The notes beneath the pieces are model-generated. The model saw only the letters and a list, made by a program, of their open reading frames with translations. It had not been told where the DNA came from and made no database searches. A stretch of 64,000 bases of DNA from Bacteroidales bacterium (GTDB lineage Bacteria > Bacteroidota > Bacteroidia > Bacteroidales > UBA10428), in NCBI GenBank assembly GCA_035299085.1, contig DATGXG010000025.1, positions 1 to 64,000 of the forward strand. Direction: 5' to 3'. The position numbers were made by a program, and so were the translations under genes. This document shows, piece by piece, positions 17,614 through 25,371 of this stretch (positions within the stretch are counted from its first letter, which is position 1; the number at the start of each line of letters is the position of its first letter).

Positions 17614-18750
17614 TTAGGATTTAATTTTTAAAAAAAATAGTACGGGGTTACTGTTTTCATTTATGCCCGGTATCTTATCCATAATATACATACTGTTCAT
17701 ACTGAAAAAGAATTGACCATTATTCAAGTCCATGGGCAATGGATTGATTGGCTGTTGTGAACCAAACCAATCATCATGAAATCCATATTCAAGGTTAAAT
17801 CCATCCAATTTTTTAAAGTCGTAACAAAATTTACGTAGAGTGCTGTCCATTAAATAATCCGCAACAAGAAACCGGTTTGTCCGATATATATCCATCAGGG
17901 ATATGTTTCTGATCCGCATAGATTCCTTGATCCATTCCCTGAAAGGTAAGTTTTGGGGTAGTGTCTCATTACTCACCTTCAAAACAGCAGAAAAATCAAG
18001 TTTTAAAGAAGGTAAAAACTTTCTGCCTTTAATTTCATAAAGGGTGTCTCTAAGGAATGGTTCGGGATACCTGACAGGATAGTAGATATACCGGGCCTTT
18101 GCCAGGTCAGAAATTACGGGAGTGTTTTGGGAGGTTAAAAGTACTTTGGTATCCGATTTATATTGATGTAATAGAATGCTATCCTGCTTTTGCTTATTGT
18201 GATAAAAGAATAACGAAATTTTTTCTTCAATATCATAGTTCATTTCATGATTCAAAAGCCAAACAGTATCATTTAGTAAATAAATATTGTCAATATGGGA
18301 ATTAATTCTTGTAGGATAATATTCAATTAAATTTCCGTCAAGGTCATATTCAAGGATGTCTTTTTCAGAAACAGCAATAATATTATGATTTAAGCTATCA
18401 TAAGCAATAGCTGTGACTAAGTGATATTCTCCGGGTCCGTTGCCGGTTGTTCCAATCTGTCTGATAAACCGGCCTGCTTTATCAAATTTTAAAATTCTGC
18501 TGGTTAAAAATGCACCATAACGGATATCCAGGATATAGATTGCCTCCTTTGTTTTTATTACCTGGGTAATATAGGATATCAAACATGAATCATTCGTTTC
18601 AAGAATAATCATTTCATCCTTTTCAAATACTTCAGATAAATTAACTACTCTTGTTTTCGAGGCCTGTGTATCAATCACCGGAAGAGAATTATCCTGTCTG
18701 CCGCATCCGGCAATCAGAATCAAAAAAACTAATATTAAAAACTTATTCAT
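17614..18750 (-). CDS. 6-bladed beta-propeller lipoprotein, tandem copy 3
   Basis: The 378-residue lipoprotein (signal MNKFLILVFLILIAGC) carries FEKDEMIILETNDSCL, GTTGNGPGEYHL at about residues 100-111 and the NENSNPVLFFLKIK tail. It is very similar along its whole length to the gene at 18996-20123; the first 60 residues differ at only a few positions, which points to recent tandem duplication. It belongs to the minus-strand efflux locus. Ligand and function are unknown. Confidence 0.82.
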   Translation of the reverse strand: MNKFLILVFLILIAGCGRQDNSLPVIDTQASKTRVVNLSEVFEKDEMIILETNDSCLISYITQVIKTKEAIYILDIRYGAFLTSRILKFDKAGRFIRQIGTTGNGPGEYHLVTAIAYDSLNHNIIAVSEKDILEYDLDGNLIEYYPTRINSHIDNIYLLNDTVWLLNHEMNYDIEEKISLFFYHNKQKQDSILLHQYKSDTKVLLTSQNTPVISDLAKARYIYYPVRYPEPFLRDTLYEIKGRKFLPSLKLDFSAVLKVSNETLPQNLPFREWIKESMRIRNISLMDIYRTNRFLVADYLMDSTLRKFCYDFKKLDGFNLEYGFHDDWFGSQQPINPLPMDLNNGQFFFSMNSMYIMDKIPGINENSNPVLFFLKIKS

Positions 18751-18763
18751 GTATATTTTATTG

Positions 18764-18985
18764 AACTATTTGAAACTATGGTTCGACAGGCTCACCAACC
18801 ATGGTTCGACAGGCTCACCAACCATGGTTCGACAGGCTCACCAACCATCTGAAACCATCTGAAACAACCTGAAACAACCTTGGAACTATTTCAGACCCTT
18901 CATTTTTTCATTTTTTCATTCCTTCATTTTTCATTCCTTCATTCCTTCATTCCTTCATTCCTTTATTCCTTCATTCTTTCAATTA
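18764..18985. repeat. composite repeat: three GGTTCGACAGGCTCACCAACC copies, TTGAAAC units, TTCATTCC tract
   Basis: Three perfect tandem copies of a ~22-bp unit (core GTTCGACAGGCTCACCAACC) at about 18779-18847 are set inside a right-half TTGAAAC/CTGAAAC array. They are followed by about ten TTCATTCC/TTCATTTT octamers reaching the stop codon of the next gene. Total fill of the gap between two duplicated propeller genes. Confidence 0.85.
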
Positions 18986-18995
18986 TTAATTCAGA

Positions 18996-20123
18996 TTAGG
19001 TTTTTATTTTCAGGAAGAATAATACAGGGTTACTCTCTTCATTTATACCCGGTATCACGTCTTTTATAGAAATACTATTCATGCTGTAATAAAACCGGCC
19101 ATTATACAGATCCATCGGTTTTGGATTAAAGAACTGCCCTGTGCCAAATAAATCATCATGAAATCCAAATTCCATGTTAAACCCATCCTGTTTCGTAAAA
19201 TCATAACAGAATTTGTATGAAGTACTATCCAGGGTATAATCCGCAAACAGAAAATTGTGAGTTCTGTATATATCATTCAAGGTAATGTTCCTTAACCTGA
19301 TGCATCCTTTTTTCCATTCATTAAAGGATAGATTGCTGGCTACTGTCCCATTGCTTACCTTCAATACTGATGAAAAATCAAGTTTTAATGCCGGCAATAA
19401 CCTTTTGCCTTTGATCTCATAAAGAGTGTCTCTCAGAAATGGCTCAGGAGAAAGTACAGGAAAATAAATGTATGTCGATTCCTTTAACTGTGAAATAATT
19501 TGAGTATTGGAAGAAATCTGAAGGACATCTGTCCTTGATTTATAGCGATTCAAAATAATACTGTCCTTCTTTTCTGAATGATAATAGAAATATATTATTT
19601 TTCTTTCGTCAGGTGTATTATAATAATCGTGATTGAAAAGCCAAATGGTATCATTGATTACGTAAATATTTTCAATCTGAGATTTTATTCCTGTCGGGTA
19701 TGATTGGATAAAACTGCCATCGAGTTTATATTCGAGGATGTCTTTTTCAGAAACAGCAATAAGTTTTTGGTTAATACTATCCAAAGTAATTGCTGATAAG
19801 AAGTGATATTCTTCCGGTCCGTTGCCCATTCTGCCAATCCATCTGATAAACCGGCCGGTTCTGTCGAACATTCCAATTCTGCTGACATTCCAGTTATTGT
19901 CAAGAACATAAATTGCATCCTTTGTTTTTATTACCTGTGAAATATTCGTTAATAGACATGAATCACTCGTTTCAAGAATAATCATTTCATCCTTTTCAAA
20001 TATTTCGGATAAATTAACAACTCTTGGTTTCGAAGCCTGCGTATCAATTACCGGAAGCGAAGTATCCTGTCTACCGCATCCGGCAATCAGAATCAAAAAA
20101 ATCAATGTGAGAAATTTATTCAT
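18996..20123 (-). CDS. 6-bladed beta-propeller lipoprotein, tandem copy 2
   Basis: The 375-residue lipoprotein (signal MNKFLTLIFLILIAGC) has FEKDEMIILETSDSCL, GRMGNGPEEYHFL and the NEESNPVLFFLKIK tail. It starts only 3 bp after the stop codon of copy 1 (20127-21254), so the two form a tight pair. It is closest to copy 3. Unlike the other junctions in this locus, the gap to copy 1 has no repeat array. Confidence 0.82.
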   Translation of the reverse strand: MNKFLTLIFLILIAGCGRQDTSLPVIDTQASKPRVVNLSEIFEKDEMIILETSDSCLLTNISQVIKTKDAIYVLDNNWNVSRIGMFDRTGRFIRWIGRMGNGPEEYHFLSAITLDSINQKLIAVSEKDILEYKLDGSFIQSYPTGIKSQIENIYVINDTIWLFNHDYYNTPDERKIIYFYYHSEKKDSIILNRYKSRTDVLQISSNTQIISQLKESTYIYFPVLSPEPFLRDTLYEIKGKRLLPALKLDFSSVLKVSNGTVASNLSFNEWKKGCIRLRNITLNDIYRTHNFLFADYTLDSTSYKFCYDFTKQDGFNMEFGFHDDLFGTGQFFNPKPMDLYNGRFYYSMNSISIKDVIPGINEESNPVLFFLKIKT

Positions 20124-20126
20124 GTA

Positions 20127-21254
20127 TCAATGATTGTGATGAGATTTTTTAAGATTCAGAAAAAACATAACGGGATTACTGTTTTCGTTAACGTCTTGCC
20201 ATTTATCGGCAACTGAAACTCCACTTAAAGCATAATAGAATTCGCCTTTTCTTAAATTCAGGGGAACAGGTGTTATAAGCTGATTATGTTGACCCGGCAT
20301 TAGAAGATCATCGGTAAAACCGCTTCTTATAATATCTCCTTTCTTTTCATTAAAACTATAAATAAGCAAATAAGGCATTACCTTCTGGTAATTGACAAAA
20401 AGAAAGTCATCTGTCCTGTATGCTTCATTTATATGTAAAAAATCTTGAAAAACAGGTGAACCATTGTTTTCAATTTTCCAATCCTCATTCTTTTCAATCG
20501 AATTGATTTTTAACCGGATTGTAGGAATTAAATTATTTTCTTTTAGTTTAAAAATTGTATCATGTAACGGCACATCCTTATCGATTACAGGGAAATATAA
20601 ATATTTACCCGACTGTACATCTGAAAGTATTATTGTATTCTGTACTATATTGAGTTTTTCACTTTTATTGACAAAGAGTATTAGGCTATCCTGCTTTTTC
20701 AAATTCTGATCATAAATGTCCATTGAATATTGAATCAACGATCCGGTTTTAAATTTTATTCCAAAAACCAGAAGTGAATTATCGATCCATGCTAAATCCT
20801 CAATTATTTCAGGCGTTTTGAAAGAAAATTTATTAATCAGTGTTCCATCAAAGTTGTAAACAATAATTCCATTATCAGATCCGGCAATTAACCTGTTATT
20901 AAGTGTGTCCACGGTAAGATCCCTTAATTGGCTATATTCTCCCGGACCGTGCCCGATACGGCCAATGCGTCCAATATACTTTCCGTCAGTATTGAATTTC
21001 AATATTTCATTATCTATATCATGTGATGATAGAATGAATAAATTATCTTTTACTTTAATAACCTGGCGGATATTGCTGATCAAGCAGGAATCATTTGTTT
21101 CGAGAATAACCATTCCCTCTTTTTGAAACATCTGAGATAGTTTCATTTCACCCGGCTTCGTCTCCTCCGTATCAATCACCAAAAGCGAATCATCCTGTCT
21201 CCTGCTGCATCCGGCAATCAGAATCAAAAAAATTAATGTGAAAAAATTATTCAT
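20127..21254 (-). CDS. 6-bladed beta-propeller lipoprotein, tandem copy 1
   Basis: The 375-residue lipoprotein (signal MNNFFTLIFLILIAGC) shares the first 70 residues with copies 2 and 3 (VILETNDSCLISNIRQVIK) but then diverges more. It shows GRIGHGPGEYSQL and the NENSNPVMFFLNLK tail. It is the first propeller gene after the TolC-like gene. Stronger divergence in the middle blades than at the ends suggests that the surface of the propeller has changed while the anchoring and tail parts stayed. Confidence 0.82.
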   Translation of the reverse strand: MNNFFTLIFLILIAGCSRRQDDSLLVIDTEETKPGEMKLSQMFQKEGMVILETNDSCLISNIRQVIKVKDNLFILSSHDIDNEILKFNTDGKYIGRIGRIGHGPGEYSQLRDLTVDTLNNRLIAGSDNGIIVYNFDGTLINKFSFKTPEIIEDLAWIDNSLLVFGIKFKTGSLIQYSMDIYDQNLKKQDSLILFVNKSEKLNIVQNTIILSDVQSGKYLYFPVIDKDVPLHDTIFKLKENNLIPTIRLKINSIEKNEDWKIENNGSPVFQDFLHINEAYRTDDFLFVNYQKVMPYLLIYSFNEKKGDIIRSGFTDDLLMPGQHNQLITPVPLNLRKGEFYYALSGVSVADKWQDVNENSNPVMFFLNLKKSHHNH

Positions 21255-21262
21255 TTATTTTA

Positions 21263-21385
21263 TCAAACAATTTGGAACTATTCATTTGGAACCACCTTGG
21301 AACCACCTTGGAACCACTTTGGTACTATCTCAGACCTTCATTCCTTCATTCCTTCATTCTTTCATTCTTCATTCCTCCTATTCTT
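21263..21385. repeat. TTGGAACCA array plus TTCATTCC tract
   Basis: Five TTGGAAC(C/T) units (21270-21325) followed by TTCATTCC octamers to about 21385. The remaining bases up to the TolC stop codon at 21438 are CTTCTTTCAAAC-rich. Confidence 0.75.
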
Positions 21386-21437
21386 CAAACTTCTTTCAAA
21401 CCTCTTCCTTAAACTTCTTTCAAACTTCTTCCTCAAA

Positions 21438-22913
21438 CTACAATCCCAACTCCTCCTCCAACGCCCTCACCAGCGTCTTATCCTTCTCAAAATCATACAG
21501 CGTCAGCTGCCGAACCGTGTAATAATACTTCCAGAACAGCCTCAGTGCATCCAGGTAATTCAGGTTGGCGGCGTCCTGGCGTTCGAGCGCCAGTGCCACG
21601 CTATTGACATCCGATTTGCCGATTACGAAACGTTGCTTTGTAATTTTATAGGCCAGTTGTGCTGCTTCCCTTGTTTCACGGGCTGTAATCACCACATCGC
21701 GTTGCATATTAAAGTCGCTGACGGCAAGCATTACCGTTTGCCTGAAGTCGGTTTCAGCCTGCTCTGCCGACAATTTAACCGCTTCAAAACTGTTCTTTGC
21801 CATGTTGTACTGGCCGCGTCTTTTACCCCAGTCGATAATGGGAATGGATACGCCTACCATTGCCCGTTGCTGGTCCATCGGATTTTTGTATGCCTCCGGC
21901 AATTTTGAATTCTGCTGATCAAGGCCGTAACTGGCCACAAGGGATGCGCTCATGAGTCCTTCCCGTTTAACCTGTTCCATGTTACCTGCCGATTCAAGGA
22001 CCTGCTGGTTGTAATCGAGAAGGTAAGGGTTGTTGGATTTGGCTTCAGTGAATGCTTTTTCAAAATCAACCGAGAATTCAGGAAGCAGGTCGGGTATCTG
22101 CAACTGCATGGTATTATTCTCCTGCAACCTGAGGAATGAAAACAGGCTGAACCGTGCGGCATTCAGCTGTTTGTTGGCTGAAGCAAGCTGGTTCCTGGCG
22201 TTAAGGGCATTTACCTTCAGCGTTAACACATCTTCCTGGGAGAGGGTGGCGATTTCGAGCCGTTTTTGTCCGATCCTGTAAAGCGTATCTGCGTTTGCGA
22301 CATTTACAGACGCCATTTCTACCCGGTTCTGTGCCGTGAGCAAAGCAAAGAAATATTCGGTTATAATTCCTGAAATGACTTCAGCGGATTCGATATACTC
22401 TTTTTGTGCTTTTTCGTATTTCAGTGGTTCAATTTTGCGTTTCCATTTGAACGAATTAAAACCGAGAAGAGGCTGGTAAAGTCCGATCCGTAACGGTACA
22501 GTGGAAAACTGCGTGTATTCGTCATCCCCGAAATTCTGTAGCCGGCCGATTTCAGTATCCACATACAGGGAGCCGCCGGTAAAGGGAATATTCTGGCTTA
22601 CGGAGGCATTGGCATACGAATACAAGTTTTGCTGCTGGCGGTATTCGTCGCGGTCGAGCACCGAATTATACCGTTTTGTGAGCTGCCGGTTATAATCCAG
22701 CAAGGTTGTGCTTAATGTAAGAGAAGGCTTTTTCTGTGCCAGGTAAGACCGGTAATCCCAATAGCTGGCCAGGTAAAGATTCCGGTACCGGAAAGCAGAC
22801 AGTGAGCTGTCGTTGGCAATGCGGACAGCGTCCCGGAGCGTTAAAACAGTCTGTCCTGACACATAAAACGGAAACAACAGGACAACAAGGAAGCAAAACT
22901 TAACAGGGTTCAT
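21438..22913 (-). CDS. TolC-type outer membrane efflux channel
   Basis: The 491-residue protein has a signal peptide (MNPVKFCFLVVLLFPFYVSG) and the OEP fold with two internal repeats, each of long helices with beta strands. Marks include LTLRDAVRIANDSSL at the start, NIPFTGGSLYVDTEIG, the strand PLRIGLYQPLLGFN and a second-half SIPIIDWGKRRGQY. It forms the outer-membrane channel for the adaptor and RND permeases downstream on the same strand. It is the first gene of the locus. A paralogue with the same ending (LRxLTLYDFE) lies at 43867-45354. Confidence 0.88.
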   Translation of the reverse strand: MNPVKFCFLVVLLFPFYVSGQTVLTLRDAVRIANDSSLSAFRYRNLYLASYWDYRSYLAQKKPSLTLSTTLLDYNRQLTKRYNSVLDRDEYRQQQNLYSYANASVSQNIPFTGGSLYVDTEIGRLQNFGDDEYTQFSTVPLRIGLYQPLLGFNSFKWKRKIEPLKYEKAQKEYIESAEVISGIITEYFFALLTAQNRVEMASVNVANADTLYRIGQKRLEIATLSQEDVLTLKVNALNARNQLASANKQLNAARFSLFSFLRLQENNTMQLQIPDLLPEFSVDFEKAFTEAKSNNPYLLDYNQQVLESAGNMEQVKREGLMSASLVASYGLDQQNSKLPEAYKNPMDQQRAMVGVSIPIIDWGKRRGQYNMAKNSFEAVKLSAEQAETDFRQTVMLAVSDFNMQRDVVITARETREAAQLAYKITKQRFVIGKSDVNSVALALERQDAANLNYLDALRLFWKYYYTVRQLTLYDFEKDKTLVRALEEELGL

Positions 22914-23014
22914 ATTGTGAGTGTATATGCGACATTCAAAGGAATCTCCCCTCAGGCCGGTCCATCACCCTCACTAAACAACTTCACCTTAAACTATGAT
23001 GCAAGATAGGGATT

Positions 23015-23092
23015 TTGTTTCAAAGTTGTTTCAGATGGTTTCAAAGTTGTTTCAAGTTGTTTCAAAGTTGTTTCAAGCGGTTGGTGAGCCTG
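23015..23092. repeat. GTTTCAAAGTT array, left half
   Basis: Six GTTTCA(A/G) units at about 11-bp spacing, ending in a partial GGTTGGTGAGCCTG that matches the reverse complement of the GTTCGACAGGCTCACCAACC unit. It abuts the stop codon of the serine hydrolase gene. Confidence 0.75.
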
Positions 23093-23094
23093 TA

Positions 23095-24159
23095 TTATTT
23101 AATGCGGTCAAGGATTTCTTTACCGGAATCAAAATATTCAGAAATTATTTTCTCACATACGTTGTTTCCATTTTCTCCATTGGTGAAGATTATAATTCCT
23201 TTCCGGGACTCCGGCAAAAGGAAAACTTTGGTGTTTTGCCCGCGGTTACTGCCGGAATGGTATAATAAATAACCTCCATTGCTCAGGTTTTTAATCATAA
23301 ACCAACCTAAACCAACCTCAATTCCATTTGATGTCAGGGCTTGTTTTTGAATCATTTCCTTTTGTACCTCAGGGGACAAATAATTTCCTTTAAGTATGGC
23401 AATGGCGAATTTTGCATAATCTTCAACGGTTGTCAGAACCAGGTTTGAAGCATTCGCCGAATACCACCTTTCTTTTTCATAAGGTTTCCCCTCTGCATCG
23501 TATCTGTCGGCATAGAGAGTGGTATCCATTGTATCGTCCCAGTAAAACCGGGTGTCATTCATGCCCAGCGGTTTAAATAATATGGAATCCACTAATCTTT
23601 CAATAGGAATATTGAATTTGTTTTCCAATGCTTTTCGTAGATATTCGAAACCTTCACCGGAATATTTCCATTGCGTTCCCGGTTCAAAGGCAAAGGATAA
23701 TTTTCCGCCGGGTTCATGACCTCTCCAGTTAGGTAATCCTGATTGGTGACTCAATACATGGCGTGTTGTCAGTTTTCTGTTTAAGGAATCGTTTGCCACA
23801 TCGGGGTCAGTCCAATAATGATACAGCGGTTCATCCAGGTTCCATTGGCCGTTGCTGACTAATTTCAATGTGGTCATGGATAGCAACGGTTTGGTTAATG
23901 AAGCTATATTAAATAGCGTATTGAGCGGTGCGGGAGAATGATACTCAATACTTCCAATCATAATAGTCTGCCGGATTGTCCCATCTTCAATAATGCAGAT
24001 ACCCACTGTCGGCACATTTTCATTTTTCATCCAGGTTAAAATGGAATCATTGTTTGGAATGGGCAAATGCGTTGTGGAACATGCGGTAAATGTTACAAGG
24101 AGAATTATTATACCTGCGATTGAGGCAATTATATATTTTGAGTATACTTTCATTTTCAT
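23095..24159 (-). CDS. serine hydrolase, beta-lactamase/class C-like family
   Basis: The start at 24159 (MKMKVYSKYIIASIAG) gives 354 residues with a lipoprotein-type signal (cysteine in LVTFTACS). The 5' extension to 24330 is low-complexity sequence and unlikely to be coding. The class C/DD-peptidase motifs are present: SLTK in NIASLTKPLL (catalytic Ser-x-x-Lys), a YSG in WKYSGEGF at the Tyr motif, and HSG in LLYHSGSNRG near the C-terminus. Members hydrolyse esters, peptides or D-amino-acid bonds in the periplasm; the substrate here is unknown. Confidence 0.82.
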   Translation of the reverse strand: MKMKVYSKYIIASIAGIIILLVTFTACSTTHLPIPNNDSILTWMKNENVPTVGICIIEDGTIRQTIMIGSIEYHSPAPLNTLFNIASLTKPLLSMTTLKLVSNGQWNLDEPLYHYWTDPDVANDSLNRKLTTRHVLSHQSGLPNWRGHEPGGKLSFAFEPGTQWKYSGEGFEYLRKALENKFNIPIERLVDSILFKPLGMNDTRFYWDDTMDTTLYADRYDAEGKPYEKERWYSANASNLVLTTVEDYAKFAIAILKGNYLSPEVQKEMIQKQALTSNGIEVGLGWFMIKNLSNGGYLLYHSGSNRGQNTKVFLLPESRKGIIIFTNGENGNNVCEKIISEYFDSGKEILDRIK

Positions 24160-24510
24160 TGTCTTTATTAAAAAGACGAGGATTAGGAATAAATGATGCA
24201 TGAAGAGGGGGAGACTGGGAGAAGGGGAGAGTGGAAGATGGGGAATTGGGTAGTGAAAACCTGACAGCGTCGCAGACCTGTCAGCGTTGAACGGCATGAC
24301 CATAAATACTGTCAAGCCGGTCTGATGCAAGATAGGAAAATTTGTTACATATTTTTACTCTAAAAGTAACCTTAGCGAACAACAATTAAAACAAATCCTT
24401 TGCAGCTATTAACCGTTGTTTCTTCATGGCGATTAGATGTCTAGGTAGCACAAGGAATTATGCGAACAAACATTAACAAACACTCTTCCAGCAAAGATTT
24501 ATAACTGCGG
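24160..24510. other. intergenic region with a CTGACAGCGT dispersed repeat; no gene seen
   Basis: This 351-bp gap separates the serine hydrolase from the AT-rich island. It contains a purine-rich stretch (24198-24250) and a ~29-bp inverted-repeat unit at 24259-24287 (CCTGACAGCGT ... ACCTGTCAGCGTT) that recurs at 62316-62353. The right half (24340-24510) is unremarkable AT-rich sequence. No RNA gene or integrase site was recognised. Confidence 0.5.
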
Positions 24511-25368
24511 TTAGTACCTGCTATTATTTAATTTTTTATGTATTAATGATATTGTTGTCATAATATCTAATGCTTCATCTTCGGTTATTATCCAAATAAC
24601 TTTAGGTGTGTGTGCTGTTGAATTCCTAAACATGCCAAACACTCCTTTTATTAAGTTCGAAAATCCTTTTTGTTCACTTTTTTCTGTCTCTGTTTGTAAA
24701 GAATTAATTTTGATCAATGGATTTGTTATTGATAAAGCTTTTTCCATAAGTTCAGCTCCATCAAGAGTTAGATTTGTTCTTTTTCTAATCTCTTCTGCTA
24801 TACTTTTAACTGCTTCAAATACAGAATGAAAATAGTTTTCTGTTATTAATTCTGAGTTACAATATTCAAATATTTTAGGGTGGATATTTCTATTTTCAAG
24901 TTTTGTTATAAATTTATTCACACGCTGCTCCGCTTCTGATATAGTCCTTGATACTGAAACTGGGTTGAACACTCCACTCTCATTCAAATGTAATCCAATA
25001 AATGAAAGTCTTTTGTTCAACTCTGCTCGAGTAGTCTCAAACTTTTCATTTTGCCCTACGAAACGTGAAGGCCTAATAGATAGGTTTATAAATTTTAGAA
25101 TACTATTTGAGTTGTGATTTTGGTTTTGATAGTTAGCAAAACTATTGTAAAGACGTTTCCATTTTGTGTTTGTTGGGTCAATGTCTGTAAGTCCAGCCTC
25201 AGGAATAAATTTTGATAGTTCTGTTCCGGTTAAACCCTGTCCAGTGTCAGCCAAAATTTTTGCTAAGGCTTCTAAAGTCCCGCTATCAATAGAATTAAAA
25301 ATCTTTTTTGCCAAATTATTTTGAATTTGTAAGTTGTTTCTTGAGCTATACCAGATAGACACTAGCAC
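24511..25368 (-). CDS. TIGR02391/Abi-type protein (Hypoth_Ymh domain)
   Basis: The 285-residue protein ends in a clear TIGR02391 (PF09509-like) domain: HPKIFEYCNSELI, YFHSVFEAVKSIAEEIR, LDGAELMEKALS, INSLQTETEKSEQKGF, LIKGVFGMFRN and then TAH in one continuous order from about residue 165 to 255. The N-terminal half (LTGTELSKFIPEAGL ... NTKWKRLYNSFANYQNQN) resembles the N-terminal domain seen in abortive-infection proteins of the AbiJ group. The start is a GTG at 25368 or 25362, as no ATG exists before the conserved part. Its start lies 4 bp after the stop codon of the ATPase gene, so both are one operon. A defence role is inferred from family and context. Confidence 0.75.
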   Translation of the reverse strand: MLVSIWYSSRNNLQIQNNLAKKIFNSIDSGTLEALAKILADTGQGLTGTELSKFIPEAGLTDIDPTNTKWKRLYNSFANYQNQNHNSNSILKFINLSIRPSRFVGQNEKFETTRAELNKRLSFIGLHLNESGVFNPVSVSRTISEAEQRVNKFITKLENRNIHPKIFEYCNSELITENYFHSVFEAVKSIAEEIRKRTNLTLDGAELMEKALSITNPLIKINSLQTETEKSEQKGFSNLIKGVFGMFRNSTAHTPKVIWIITEDEALDIMTTISLIHKKLNNSRY

Positions 25369-25371
25369 GTC

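Noticed and set aside
18779..18847. GGTTCGA strings that look like tRNA T-loops
   Set aside because: They are tandem 22-bp repeats with no cloverleaf, acceptor stem or anticodon arm around them.
21297..21908. 203-codon plus-strand frame
   Set aside because: Starts in the repeat array and then runs antisense to the TolC-type gene, which has clear family motifs.
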